A stretch of 64,000 nucleotides of DNA from Cephalotrichum gorgonifer. Taxonomy: Eukaryota > Ascomycota > Sordariomycetes > Microascales > Microascaceae. The notes under the pieces are model-generated. The model made no database searches and was not told the origin of the DNA. It saw nothing but the letters and a program-made list of their open reading frames with translations. The stretch spans positions 1,184,244 to 1,248,243 of the forward strand of contig ONZQ02000004.1 of NCBI GenBank assembly GCA_900312665.1, read 5' to 3'. This document shows, piece after piece, positions 32,037 through 44,225 of the stretch (its first letter is position 1; every line of letters begins with the position of its first letter). A program made the translations under genes and the position numbers.

Positions 32037-33615
32037 TTAGTTGTACTGCATATACGACGCAGTCGAGTTGAACTTCAGATTCCCCTTGATGACCTTCTCC
32101 ACGGCGCTGAGGAAGTCCTTCTCCGTCGCCAGCTTCCTCCTCGCGCGGATGGCGAACATGCCCGCCTCCGTGCACACGCTGCGGAGCTCGGCACCCGTGG
32201 CGTTGGGGCACAGGCGCGAGATGAGCTCCCAGCGGATGTCGCGCTCGACGGACATGCTCTTGGCGTGGATCCGGAGGATGTTGGCGCGGCCCTCGAGGTC
32301 GGGGAGGGAGAACTCGATCTTCCGGTCGATACGGCCGGGTCGCATGAGGGCTGGGTCGAGGGTCGAGGGCCTGTTGGTGGCGAACATGACCTTGATGTTT
32401 CCTCGGGCGTCGAAGCCGTCGAGCTGGGTGATGAGCTCCAACATGGTCCTCTGGACCTCATTGTCTCCGCCCGCGCCGTCGTCGAATCTCGCGCCGCCGA
32501 TGGCGTCGATCTCGTCGAAGAAGATGATGCAGGCCTTCTTGGTCCGCGCCATCTCAAAGAGCTCGCGGACCATGCGGGCTCCCTCACCGACGTACTTCTG
32601 GACGAGCTCGCTTCCGATAACGCGGATGAAGGTGGCATCAGTCCTGTTGGCCACGGCTCGGGCACATAGCGTCTTTCCGGTTCCGGGGGGGCCGTAGAGA
32701 AGGGCGCCCTTGGGGGGGTCGATGCCGAGGTTGACGAACCGCTCCGGCGATAGGAGGGGCATCTCGACGACCTCGCGCAACTTCTCTACCTGCTCCTTGC
32801 AGCCGCCCACGTCTCCGTAAGTAACGTCTGGCTTTTCCTCCACCGTCATCATCGTGACAGTTGCGTCGATCTTGGGGGGCAAGGGCAGCATGATCTGGTA
32901 CTTGTTCCGATCAACACCGACCCGCATCCCCTCCTCAATATCCGTTGGGCTGACCCTCTCGCCGAGTTGAACGACAAACTTGGCAATCTGCTTAACGTTG
33001 ATAACGTATTTGCTTTTCGACTCGTCACCGTTCTCGTCCGCGATGATCTTGGTACACCTTGCAACCTGAAGAGGCTGTTCCTCCGACATTCGCTGGCGGT
33101 CGGCTGCTACATCCCAGAGGTGGGGTGGCGCGAGGCCGGTATCTGATTCCTGCGGCATGTTAGCCCCGGTCGTCGAGGAGGTGTGTTCGAGAGACGATGG
33201 GCGGGTCTGCTACACACCTTGACGCCTATCTTCTCATCCACACTAGCTTGCTTCTCCTTTATTTGTTGCTCTAGCTTCTTGATGGCAGCTCCATAGGGAG
33301 CGGCACCGTACGTCTTGAGAACCTGGATATCCCTACACGGCGACTGTCAGAAAATATTCGATCGGGCGGGTGATGGAGCTCGGGGAGAGGGCGTAGAGTG
33401 TCGGTTGTAGGTAGGTAGGTAGGTAGGGTGGCGCGTACTCATCGGTGAGAGGGACGACCTTCTTCTCTTCTACCTCATCGTCGGCGAACTCCTTCTTGTA
33501 CTTCTCCCAGTTTGAACCCGTTGCCGAAGGCTACGTCATGTCAGTATTATCCGAATTGAAGCTCGCGGGGAGGGAAGAATGGACGAGGGGAAGAGGGCCG
33601 GGGCGACCTTACCAT
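32037..33615 (-). CDS. rpt1: 26S proteasome regulatory ATPase RPT1
   Basis: AAA+ subunit of the 19S base that unfolds ubiquitinated substrates and opens the 20S gate. Four exons, 33615-33613, 33530-33439, 33332-33218 and 33149-32037, give 440 residues. The first exon is only the ATG codon, followed by an 82-nt intron with branch ACTGAC. The second exon starts PSATGSNWEKYKKEF, the normal RPT1 N-terminus. The core has DVGGCKEQVEKLREVVEMPL, Walker A GPPGTGKT, Walker B IIFFDEIDAIGG, the SRH ATNRPSTLDPALMRPGRIDR, and AELRSVCTEAGMFAIRARR. It ends KFNSTASYMQYN, an RPT1-type tail. Within-family identity to RPT1 rather than RPT2-6 rests on the N-terminus and tail. It is divergent with cct4. Confidence 0.95.
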
Positions 33616-34229
33616 TGTGTGGCGTGGATGTGACGGCGGAGGCTGGCCGGAGTGACGAAATATGTTAAGCTTGGGAAGAGAGCTGAATATTATGGGCCCC
33701 AAGGCTGGTGCTGGACGGCTCTAGATGGAGACGGTACTGAGGGAGGTGGTCGTTGCTGAGGCTATTCGGGATGTTAGGTTTGGTGGATGTGGTAAATGAA
33801 ATCGACGGAGCTGGCGACCTTCGTAATGGTCCAGCTGCCTTGGGCGATTACCTACGAGTACCAAGCATGCGAGGCTGATATGGCGCTAGGTGGTATTGGG
33901 AACTTGGCACGTGTCAAAGTCTGGATATATTGATTATTGGCACCTTGACACCCCCTATCTTTAAGTTCTTCTCCTTTAACAGTGCTTAGGTAATAATGAC
34001 GGCCACCAGAGCGGGCAAGCAGCAAGCAGCGGGCGGTACCATAGAACCACAGAGTGCCCCGCCGAAGAAATATTCTGAGCTATTCGTTCGCAGGCAGTCA
34101 AGTTAGCGACGTCGGTGAACACTCAATTGTCGAGGTCTCAACGCCACCATTATTTGATTACCTCCAAATCTCGAGATCCTCCCGCTCCCACTCCCTCCCA
34201 TCCGACCAGATCTCCATACCGTCGTCACA
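33616..34229. promoter_or_regulatory. Divergent promoter region, rpt1 / cct4
   Basis: 614 bases between two proteostasis genes facing away from each other. I looked for the yeast proteasome element GGTGGCAAA and its complement and did not find it. No specific site is assigned. Confidence 0.5.
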
Positions 34230-36095
34230 ATGGCCACTGCTGCGCAGCCCGCTAGCGGCACCAACTCCAATGCTACCTTCAGAGTAAGAAGCTCTCGCTA
34301 TCTCGACCCCACCATTTCTCGTCGATCTAGCCCACGAGCATGCCACATCGCACATCGCACATGCCGCACCCTGCTAACCCACCTTATTCCAACTCTTTAG
34401 GACAAGGAGAAGCCCGTCGCCGTTCGGTCGTCCAACATCGTTGCTGCCAAAGGTATCTTCTTCTCCTGACTCGTGCCGGTCCCACCTTCGCATCCGAGAC
34501 TGACCCCGGTCCCCCTCTTGCAGCTGTTGCCGATGCCATACGAACCTCTCTCGGCCCCAGGGGCATGGACAAAATGATCCGAAGCGGAAGGGGCGAGACG
34601 ATAATCACAAATGACGGCCACACCATGTTGAAGAGCATGTCCGTCATGCACCCCACCGCGAAGATGTTGGTCAACCTCTCGAGCGCCCAGGATGTCGAGG
34701 CCGGTGACGGCACAACCTCCGTCGTCGTCATCTGCGGAAGCTTGCTCGGCGCCGCCGACAGGCTTCTCGCCAAGGGCATCCACCCGTCAGTCATCTCAGA
34801 GTCCTTCCAGAGGGCCGCCGCGGCGGCCGTAGACGTCCTCCACGGCATGTCGCAGCCCATCTCTCTCGCCGACACCTCGGCGCTCCTGCAGGCCGCCAAC
34901 ACGTCCCTCTCGTCCAAGATTGTTTCTCAGTACTCGAACCTTCTTGGCCCCATGGCCGTGAACGCCGTCACCAAGACGATAGACGTGAAGACGGCGGACA
35001 ACGTCGACCTGAAGAACATTCGGATAGTCAAGAAGGTTGGCGGCACCATCGAGGATAGCGAGCTCGTCGACGGCCTCGTCCTCACCCAGCCCGTCCTCAA
35101 GAATGCCGGCGGCCCCGTGAGGATGGAGAAGGCGAAGATCGGCTTGATCCAGTTCCAGCTCAGCCCCCCCAAGCCCGACGTATGGTTTATTCCATTCCGA
35201 TACTCCCTCCCCCCCTTTTCAGCCCGGACAGCAACACTAACGTGGCATTTAGATGGAAAACACCATCGCGGTAAACGACTACAGGCAAATGGACAGGATC
35301 GTCAAGGAGGAGCGACAGTACCTCCTCAACCTGGTCAAGAAGATCAAGAAGGCGAAGTGCAACGTGCTCCTCATCCAGAAGTCCATCCTACGCGACGCCA
35401 TCAACGACCTATCCCTCCACTTCCTCGCCAAGCTCAACATCCTCACCGTTAAGGAGATTGAGCGCGACGAGGTCGAGTTCATCTGCAAGTCCACCGGCTG
35501 CAAGCCCATCGCCGACATCGACTCCTTCACCGAGGACAAGCTCGGGACGGCCGACCTCGTCGAGGAGGTGACGTCGTCGGGCTCCCGCATGGTCAAGGTG
35601 ACGGGCACCAAGTCGGTCGGGAAGACCGTCTCGGTGGTTGTCCGAGGCGCCAACTCGCTCATCCTCGACGAGGCCGAGCGCAGTCTCCACGACGCCCTCT
35701 GCGTCGTCCGCTGCCTCGTCAAGAAGAAGGCCCTCATCGCGGGCGGCGGCGCCCCCGAGATCGAGATCGCCTCGCAGCTGTCCAAGCAGGCGCGCACCCT
35801 CACCGGCGCCGAGGCCATCTGCTGGAAGGCCTTCGCCGACGCGATGGAGGTCATCCCCACCACGCTGGCGGAGAACGCGGGCCTGAACAGCATCAAGGTC
35901 GTCACCGACCTGCGGCACAGGCACGAGCTGGGCGAGACGAACGCGGGGGTGAGCATCAAGTCGGGCGGCGTGAACTCCAACATCTCCAAGGAGAACGTTC
36001 TCCAGCCCCTGCTGGTCAGCACGAGCTCCATCGAGTTGGCGGCCGAGACGGTGAAGATGATTCTGCGAATCGACGACATCGCGTTGACTAGGTAG
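34230..36095 (+). CDS. cct4: T-complex protein 1 subunit delta (CCT4)
   Basis: Subunit of the cytosolic TRiC/CCT chaperonin that folds actin, tubulin and WD40 proteins. Four exons, 34230-34283, 34401-34452, 34524-35179 and 35253-36095, give 534 residues. Group II chaperonin features are the N-terminal RSSNIVAAKAVADAIRTSLG, PRGMDKMI, ITNDGHTMLKSM, the nucleotide-binding EAGDGTTSVVV, SELVDGLVLTQPVLK, and the C-terminal GGGAPEIEIA and NAGLNSIKVVTDLR. The VEFICKSTGCKPIADIDSF stretch of the apical domain is delta-type. Frame is maintained across all introns, with CAG and TAG acceptors. The delta assignment comes from overall similarity and the N-terminal RDKEKPVAVRSSNIV. Confidence 0.95.
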
Positions 36096-36407
36096 TGAGG
36101 AGGAAAGAGGGCGGGTAGGGTAAGAAATTACTAGATAAAAAATAGATATCCGGAAGGTAATTTGTATGATGCCCATTTTGCTTCTAGTGTCAATCATCAG
36201 ATTGGACTTGGACCCGAACTGTGCTCAGCTCTCTTTCCCGTTCCCAACGAACTTTTGTTTGTTTTATTTTCGGCACCACCCTCGAATCTAGACTTTCAAG
36301 AGAGAGCAACTACGTAACGGGTCTTAAGTATACAAACCAATGTGTGCACAAGAAAAAAACCTTGCCGGGGTTGGTGTGGTCGTAGAATCCCCCCCCCCTC
36401 TCTCTAT
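36096..36407. other. Convergent spacer between cct4 and the Zn2Cys6 gene
   Basis: 312 bases between converging stop codons, including a C-rich run at about 36390. Nothing else is seen. Confidence 0.5.
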
Positions 36408-39400
36408 TCATCCGATGAATTCATTCTTGATCATGGTCTCCCACGGCTTATTCTCGTTCCAGACCTTTTCCATGAGTTCCCTCGCCCTGCGGATCTTGTT
36501 TTTGTTAGCATAAGGGGGGTGGGTAGGTGGGCCACGCGCGTCTACACGTGTCGGCTAAGGGGAGGATGATAAAGCAGTAAAGGTGTTCGCAGATCTTTGT
36601 CGTAGAAGTGGAAGTGAGGTGAAAATCGCGGGTCGTGGAAAAACGTGACACGGTTCAGGGCCGAGAATAAGGTGGGGTGAAGCGGACAAGGCCAAAGGGG
36701 GAGAGAGGGGAGAAAGGGGGGAGAACATACCTGCGTCATTCCATTCCTCTCGACGTTCCGGAACCTCTCCAGTATCTCGTCGCGAGCCTCGCTGCTCTCC
36801 ACCTCGCACCCGGCCGTGAACATGGGGAAGAGCATGCCCATCTCGGCCGTCCCGCTGCGTATGCGCGCCAGGCACGCCATGATCCTCCGCACGGGGCCCT
36901 GGACGTCGGCGTGGGACGACGGCTTCCCCAGCGCGCGGCGGTGCAGCTGGATGATGGCGGCCCAGTGGAAGGCCTCGTTCGTCGCCGCCATCTCCACCGA
37001 GTTCCGGCCCGACGGGGGCGGCGCGGGCGGGATGTGCGTGCAGGGCTGCGAGTGGCGCGACAGGCTGTCCCTCAGGGCCGCCTCGAGGGACTTTGCGCTG
37101 CGGGCAGTGGCCGGCGTGGGGCGCCAGTGCGGGTCGACGCGGTTGCTGTGCGCCTCGATGCGCAGCAGGTCGCTCGAGCGCGCCAGGTCGGCCGTCTGGG
37201 AGAGGAGGTGGAGGCAGCGCGTCGTGAAGCCCATGATGCAGTCGATCTCGTCCGGGTCGTCGTCGCCGCCCATCGGGAGCGAGAGATGGGACTCGCTCCT
37301 CCGGGGCCCACCGGACAGCGAGCCAAGGACGTCGAGGTAGGCGAACCAGCTCCAGAGGAAGGAATAGACCTGGTCCTCATGGTTGGTGGAGTGCATGCGG
37401 CGGTGGCCGCCGAAGCGCTTGCGCATGAGGTCGCGGGCGAGGTTGAGGTGTTCCTGCCAGGGGATGGGGAACCCAAAGGCTGTGGGGGAAATGATCTCGA
37501 GGGAGGCGAGCATGATGGCCGTGGCGAGGTTCATGATGGAGACGGTGCGGGCGTCGTCATCGAGGGCGGCCCGGAGGGCCGGGAAGATGTCTTCGACCCA
37601 GTGGGCCATGCGCATCGCGGGCTCCCTTTGCTGGAGGAGCCTGGCTCTGTGGGAGGCTGGCAGAGAGGAGGCGCGTGTTAGTTGGGCGCATCTCTTGACA
37701 CCTCGCAGAGGCAGCACGACGTGTACCCAGACCTACCTGAGTATGCCAAGAGGAGGCTCATGAGATGATCGCTTTTGACGGCCATTTGAGGTAGGATGAT
37801 GCGGAAAGGATTGGATTCTAGGTCGTCATAGGGCATGAGGACTACGAAGAAGGTCAGTCTCTCTTCCTGCTCTAGCTACCAATTAACCGTAGGGGGCTTG
37901 CCTCTAGCGGTATGGTTAAGAAAATGATGCTGTCGAAGTTGTGTGATTAGCATCGAACTCTTATAATACGACCGGTGAGAAAAAGGTTCTGAGTCTCACA
38001 AAGTACTAAAACACACAGTTAGCTATACAAGAAGCCCATATTCACGAAAATAGGAGCTTCACGTACTAGCAGATTCATCGGATTCTCTCGGAGCCTACTC
38101 GGTCCTTCTGTTAGCAGATCCAAGACCAGCTAACACTCTTATTGCATCGCTGGTGGGTAACATGCGGGGAACTGACTTGAGAGGCAAGGGCCCCAGGCTA
38201 CGCGGGATCCTAATAGCCACAGGCTGGCTGTAATACCACTCACTCCCAGACGGCCGCCTCTGCGACCTGTCCCGGAACGGCAGGTTGAAGGTTGGGGCGT
38301 CATCCGAGCCCCAGCCGCCACCTTGCGGGAACTCCTGCGTCTGCTCCCGCGGTGTGAGTGGCGACGGGAGGACGGTAGATATGGCGTTCTGGTCGTCGTT
38401 CTTGCCCATGTCCTCGTCTCGAAGGCCAAGATCGTACCCATAGAGGTCTGTGCTTTCATCAGAGTCGGCACTTGGGTGGTCTAGGGCGCTTGAAGAGGCA
38501 CCAAAGGCGCGTTCGGCAACGTTGTAGATCGGATTGGAAGGCCTGGGGAGCGAAGATTTCGCAGCGAGGCGGGGGTTGTCGGGAAACGAGGAGTTCGAGT
38601 GCCCCCCCGCCTGCACAGGGGCGAACAAACGGGGTTCCTCGTCGCTGTAGGATGAAGGCGTGGCAGGCGTGGAGGGCGACGTGAGCATCGCTGGAAGGGG
38701 CGGGTGCTGGAAGCGCATGGATGTAGGCGGTATGGTCTCGCCGAACGATACTGGCGTAGTCATGGAATCGGTTGCACGCCGCTTCCGCGTGCTGACCCCA
38801 GCATGGTCAACCGCGTACCCGGCGCTACTTGAGGAGCCCGGGAGGTTAAGATCATCGACGGAACACGGATCGTAGTGTCCTGCTAGGCCCACGAGCTGCT
38901 GCTGGCCGGAAAATCTACGAGGCAGCGTCCTAGTGGGCCTATCATCCGTGAACCCGGTACGGAAGACTTGGTCCGCCGATGGGCTATCCGCATTGGTGGG
39001 TTGCGATGCTGCCTTTGTGAGCCCACCGGCGTAGGTGCGTGGGCTCTGGTACTTGGGAACCCAAGATAGAGCTTCTCCATCACCGTCTTCCCCGTCAGAG
39101 GCTGCTTGGTCGTCACTCAACGACTCCTCCTTGATGCGCTGCTGCGTCTGCGACGGCTGGACCTGGGCGAGCAGGTTATCTCCCTCGGGTGCAAAGGTCT
39201 GGTTAATAATGGTGAAATGGCGCTGCTCGCGGGTCGGCGAGACAGGGTTATCGCTGCTACCATCGTACGAGGTGCGCTTCGTCCGGCGGCCGTCCCAGTT
39301 TAGGCGAATGCTGTAGTCGCATGAGTGGCCCGCCTTCTGGCAGCTTTTGTAAGTGTCGTTAGATCGAATGTTCGTACCGCCAGCGTCTCTTTACTGACAA

Positions 39401-39706
39401 GAAAGGGGGGCAGCAGTAACAACCAGGGGCAAACGTACTTGACGCAGGCAGGCCTCTCTTCGCCACACTTGACCTTCCGGCTCTTACACTGCCTAACGAA
39501 ACATCAGCTGACAATGCTCACCCGAGTACAACCGCTGCGGTGCTGGTGTTACGCATGATGGTAGGGAAGGCAGTGAGTCTATGACCCATCGAGTTGCCAA
39601 AAGACACCCGCGTGGGGGGCCGAAGGCTATGGGAAGAGACTCACCAACATCCAGTTCGGCTCCGTCTCTTCGGCTCAGGCGCGCCCGGCTTCTTGGGGCG
39701 CGGCAT
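36408..39706 (-). CDS. Zn2Cys6 fungal transcription factor
   Basis: Probable nuclear regulator with nine exons: 39706-39645, 39492-39439, 39343-38177, 38094-38067, 38005-38000, 37929-37902, 37841-37737, 37656-36731 and 36494-36408 (820 residues). The binuclear zinc cluster uses Cys 20, 23, 30, 37, 40 and 47 (C-x2-C-x6-C-x6-C-x2-C-x6-C), followed by SIRLNWDGRRTKR. A long disordered Ser/Pro-rich region comes next, then a fungal-specific regulatory domain starting near NPMNLLYFHHFLNHTA and including REPAMRMAHWVEDIFPALR. The C-terminus is LMEKVWNENKPWETM plus a short tail. Exon 5 is 6 nt (Tyr-Phe), and the intron after exon 6 has a GC donor. Both are supported by exact recovery of the family sequence. 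The target genes are unknown. Confidence 0.85.
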
Positions 39707-41785
39707 ACTAGGGCCCGGACAACCGTCCAGGCGGCCAATTATTTTTTCTCGTGTGAGCAGGGGTGGCCTGAATGCTTTTCTCCCACTCTATTTCCAGGTG
39801 TTATTCGTCTTCAGAAATCGGGACGAGCGTTCACGGGCCGTCGAGTCTCGGGGACGAGAGGATCAGAGCGTAATAGATAAAGGGTGCGAAGAGCATGCTA
39901 CAAGCCCTTCTTCCAAGTGGTATAAGAATGAGAATGAGGAAAAAGGCAGAGGTGGAGGCGGAAACGAGAGAATAAGAATGACGGTCTAGGCTCCAAAGAG
40001 TAAATTAATACCCATCATCCAGGACTCAGCTGTGCCGCCCCCTCGATTAATCGTTCAGAGTGGTGGTGGTGGGGGGAGGGAGGAGGTGGACAGTAGGAGG
40101 AGGAGGAGGAGGAGGATCGACCAGTGCGGGCGGGATTCGAGATCTTCACTTGGTCTGATGTTGGGCTCTCAGGCTCCTCTTCTTTTGCTCGCAACTTCTC
40201 CCTTTCGCGACGCGGAGCCCTTCTTCTTTTTTTTTCGACGTGTCGGATTTTGGCCACTACTATATCCTAATGTACCCCCAGCCGCCCGCTTCGATCGCGA
40301 GTTCGTTGTAAGAGGTGCCCAAGCCAACGAACGTGCATATGTCGGGCTAGAGGGCGATGTGGATGTGTTCGCAAGGGGCAGAGGCAGCACTGGAGGAAGA
40401 GATAGAGGCAGAGGCAGGGGTAGGGAGGCAGGGGCAGGGATGAAGAAACGTACTCGTGGAGAAGCGCGCAAATCTCATAAGGGGGGATTACTGGACCTGG
40501 CAGGATCGAACTGCGGGGCAAAAATGGAAATATGCAACGGAGAATGGGGGTTGGGCAAAAGTGTGGACGTAGTAATATGTATGTATGTGTGTGTGTGTGT
40601 GTATGTATGTATGTACATGTGGTGGTTGAGTAGTGATGCGGACGCGGATCAAAGACAGACAGGCATGGACGGCTACGATGCCGATTGGGAAATGCGCGTC
40701 AGTTGTCAGTTTTGCAGTTGGGAGAAAAGGCGAAGGAGACCAAAAATTGAAATGCAAATGCGTCGAGACGGGCAAAGCGCGGGGGAAACTGAGACCCATG
40801 CATTATGTGCATGGGAGCGAGCGTTGACAATTTAAGGCGGCTATGGATGGATTGGGCTCCCACATACTCTCCGGTCAACTTTCCACCCGGGCAGGACAGG
40901 ACGGGACAGGGCAGGGGCTCTCTGCCAGCTCCGCTCTTCTCTGCTCTGCCCTGCCCTGCCCTGCTCTGCTCTGTTATGAGAGGTTGGCGCTCGGCGGTTG
41001 GCGGTTGGCTGCGGGAACGGCGGAAACAAAGGAAACCGGGGAACGGACCGGAGCAAGTCGACTAGTATTACTGAGAATGGAACGTTGTATATATTAGCCG
41101 CTTAGAACTAATATCGGACTCAAGAGTCTAGGCTCAAGACTCAAAGCCCAAGCAGCACCTGGAAAAGCCAGAAGACCGAGGGAGGGGAAATCCACGACGA
41201 GAGAAAAAAGCTCCTCTCCATAGATTATCCCAGCCAGTCAGTCACTGAGGCCCGGAGCCCGACCCGTCGAGGTGCAGGCATAATATTACTCGTACTCGTA
41301 CTCGTAGCGTGCGAACCCTGACGAAACTAGCCTTCTCCATCCTCGCCCGTGCGGGTGGGCTCTGCAAGCACACCTACTCGTACAGCTGAGAGCGGGCGGG
41401 ACGCGAGGCCCGCGGGCGTGTGCAAGTCCGTAGCCCGTCCGTAGGGGGTGTGGGTCATCGGGGTGGGCCTTGTGTGGCTGCTTTCTGCCCCGGACGTGGT
41501 GGTACGGTGCATGTGTGGGGGTTCCATCGCCAGCTTTAGCATCCTCGACCACATAACCCTGCAGCTGGGAATCGCGACGGGCTGAATCAGGCCCCAGTTC
41601 GGGCGGCCGGCCATGGGAGCCTGGACTGGGATTGGTATGGTATTGTGTCCCCTCTCCCCCTCGCCACTGCCTCCTCCTCCTCCTCCTCCTCCTCCACCTT
41701 TCCCCCGTTGGTTACTCCGCAAGTAAATTGTATGCTGCGGGCTCTATTGGCATTGGCTCTTGATTGTTCTCCTCCTCCATCCTCT
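39707..41785. other. 2.1 kb intergenic region between the Zn2Cys6 gene and cyp15
   Basis: No supported gene. The region holds simple repeats: (GGA)n at about 40083-40115, a GTAT/GT microsatellite at about 40578-40614, CCCTGCCCTG-type repeats at 40935-40975, and (CTC)n at about 41670-41697. A triple ACTCGT run lies at 41288-41306. It should include the promoter of the transcription factor gene. Confidence 0.55.
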
Positions 41786-43869
41786 CTACATGATGTCAAT
41801 ATTGAGAATCTTTATGTCCGTCAACGGCTTCTCGTTGTGAGTCCGCGTTTTCTCGATCTTCTGAATGACATCAAATCCCTGTGTCGCACGCCCGAAAATT
41901 GTGTGCTTCCCGTCGAGCCATGGCTACACGGAAAATGTCATTAGCAAAACCGAAGCAAGAGCGATGTGCTGTTGTGAGGAAACTGCTCCCACTTAGGAGG
42001 AAATATCGTGTCGGGGTGTCTGGGCTTGGGCTTATCGCTCACCGTCTTCTCCGTCGTAATAAAGAACTGGCTGCCGTTTGTATTAGGCCCGGCATTCGCC
42101 ATGCTCACTGTAAACGGCTTGTCATGTTTGAGATGGCTAAACTCATCCTCAAACTCATGGCCCCAGATACTTTCTCCTCCGGTGCCGTCGCCGAGCGGAT
42201 CACCGCATTGAATCATGAAATTGCGAATAACACGGTGGAAGATGGTATTGTTGTAGTATCCCGACTTGGAATGCCCGACGAAATTCTCCACCGCCTTGGG
42301 CGCGTCCTTGGGGAAGAGTCGGATATGGATGTCGCCAAATGTCGTATGGATTATCGCACCGGTTCCGGTCTCGGCCGCTTTGGCCGCCGCGGCCGCCGCC
42401 TTCGCGCTCGACACCGTGGGCCTCTCGTTTTGCACATCCCTCGTCGACTTTGAGACCTGCTCCTCATTGGTAAACATGTAGAACCGAACTTTGCCGACAC
42501 CAGTAGCGGTGAGAATCGGGTCACGAGACTCTTGTTCCTGCAGGAGCGGATTGCTCGAGGCGCCCATCTCAATCGTCGAGATCTTCTTCTTTTGGGGCTG
42601 ACCCTGGTAGATTGTCAGGTTCAGAGGCCGGAAATTCTCATCCGCTCCGAATGTCTTCACCACCTGGTTGGTGTATGTGTTGACGACCTTGATGCCGTGC
42701 ATTGATCCGTAGAAGATGAAGTTACCCGTCTCGTCGAATATGACGTTTGGCTTGTTCCGGAGAGCGGGCGATTCGATATCCTTCTCTATCGCAAGTCGCT
42801 TTCCAAACTCGACAGTGTCTAGCTTTCGAGGTCCCGCGCCTGTTTGGTGCATCTCCTCGAGGATCTGAAGAGATTCATCGTACGTCCTGTAGAGTTTGGC
42901 GGTCGCGAAGTCGAATATACGGATCTTCCTATCCGGCAGCGAGTAGGCAGCCAGGTGGTTTCCATTTGGGCTCACGGTTAAAGATACCGGCGTGGATTTG
43001 GACTTCTTGAAGTCAAACAGGTTTGTTGAGCTTTTGAAGGCGAAAACATTGTCTGGCTTCTCGTAGTTACCGCTCGGGCGCCAGTATTCCACCATGCCGC
43101 CCTCGTCGGAGGACACGACACAGTCAAAGGCGTCATTGAAGGCCATAACTGACACGGGTGTGCGATGCAGCCCCTTGACGGTATGCACCGGCGTATTGTT
43201 CTCACCTCTGCCGTCAAACACATGGACAAGCGGTTTCGCGTCTTCTGAGACGGCGAGAAGCGGCAGCGAGGCGCCCCGCTTGTGGACCCAGCACAGACAC
43301 CGGGGAACGAACTCAAGCGAGATCATGGTCAAGAGGTCAAACGTAATGACGTCGAAGATTTTGACAGTCTGGTCGGCACCGCACGTAGCGAAGCTGCGCC
43401 CGTCCGCGCTGACTGACACGGACGTGATGTCTCCCTCGTGAGCCTTGAATTCCTTCACAAACTCAATTCCCGAGCCTATCTTCTTCCAGAACTTGACGGC
43501 GCCGTCGGTCGATGATGTTATGAGGAACTCAGTTACGGGAGTCATGGTCACGAAGGAGACCTGCTCCTTGTGCATGAGGGACTTGGAGTAGCGCGTCGAC
43601 TTCGGGAGGGCGGCGAGGTAGAGCTTCTCGTATGGGAGGACACGGCGCTTCTTCTTCTTGGGAGCTTCGGTGGGAAGCTGGGGTCCCATGTCATCGTCGG
43701 AGGAGCTATCATCTTCTTTCTCGGGGTTAGTTCCGGGCGCCGTGGCGGAAGCAAAAGCCGAAGTAGGAGCAGGAGCAGGAATCAGGGCCGCGGGAAGCTC
43801 ACCAGGCCCATTGTCGGCAACTTCCGAGTGGCTCCTCTTGTTGGATTTAACTTCGTCGTCACTAGCCAT
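41786..43869 (-). CDS. cyp15: WD40-cyclophilin fusion, peptidyl-prolyl isomerase CYP15 (PPWD1 family)
   Basis: Nuclear, spliceosome-associated prolyl isomerase. Exons 43869-42043 and 41923-41786 give 654 residues. The N-terminus is acidic and Lys-rich (SSSDDDMGPQLP, then KKKKRR). A WD40 propeller spans about residues 85-400, including HKEQVSFVTMTPVTEFLITS, the PPWD1-typical opening. The cyclophilin domain occupies about residues 490-650: FHRVIRNFMIQCGD with the catalytic Arg, GGESIWGHEFEDEF, SMANAGPNTNGSQFFIT, and, after the intron, PWLDGKHTIFGRATQGFD with the Trp typical of cyclosporin-sensitive cyclophilins. Without splicing the domain would end early; the CCATGG exon restores it. The start is the first ATG of the open frame. 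It is divergent with utp18. Confidence 0.95.
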
Positions 43870-44225
43870 CTTGGATAATTCGCTTCTACAACCAGCCCAG
43901 AATTGGACGTTCGACAGGGGAGGATGGGTATACTGTCGGGGTCGTGTTAGGCTGGAGGATGGGTAAGTAAATAGTTAAGTCGTAGTGTACAAGTAGTCAA
44001 GCCCAATAATACTAGCATGTTGAAGATGGGTGGATACTTACACCCCCAGACTCAGCCAATTAGCGCCTCGACTGATATGCAAGGCTGCATTCAACGATAA
44101 GAAATATTTTTTTGTTCCCCTCCAAATTTCTTCCTCCAGCACCAGCAGCGGCGGGAAGGAACCATACAAAATACCACGAGCAGCCGGCCCGTTAACACCA
44201 CCTTTCTCCGCATACCGTCGCAGCC
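43870..44225. promoter_or_regulatory. Divergent promoter region, cyp15 / utp18
   Basis: 356 bases between the start codons of two WD40 proteins of RNA metabolism. A CCAAT box lies near 44056. No other element is assigned. Confidence 0.5.

Noticed and set aside
31905..32669. 254-codon open frame antisense to rpt1
   Set aside because: Shadow of the AAA ATPase exon; composition (Leu/Val/Glu-rich) follows from the complement of the codons.
33149..33158. Downstream ATG (MPQESDTG) as the rpt1 start
   Set aside because: It lies at an acceptor; upstream exons restore the conserved RPT1 N-terminus in frame.
36677..37681. 334-codon open frame antisense to the Zn2Cys6 gene
   Set aside because: GC-rich mirror frame rich in Arg, Gly and Val. 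The opposite strand encodes a conserved regulatory domain across nine exons.
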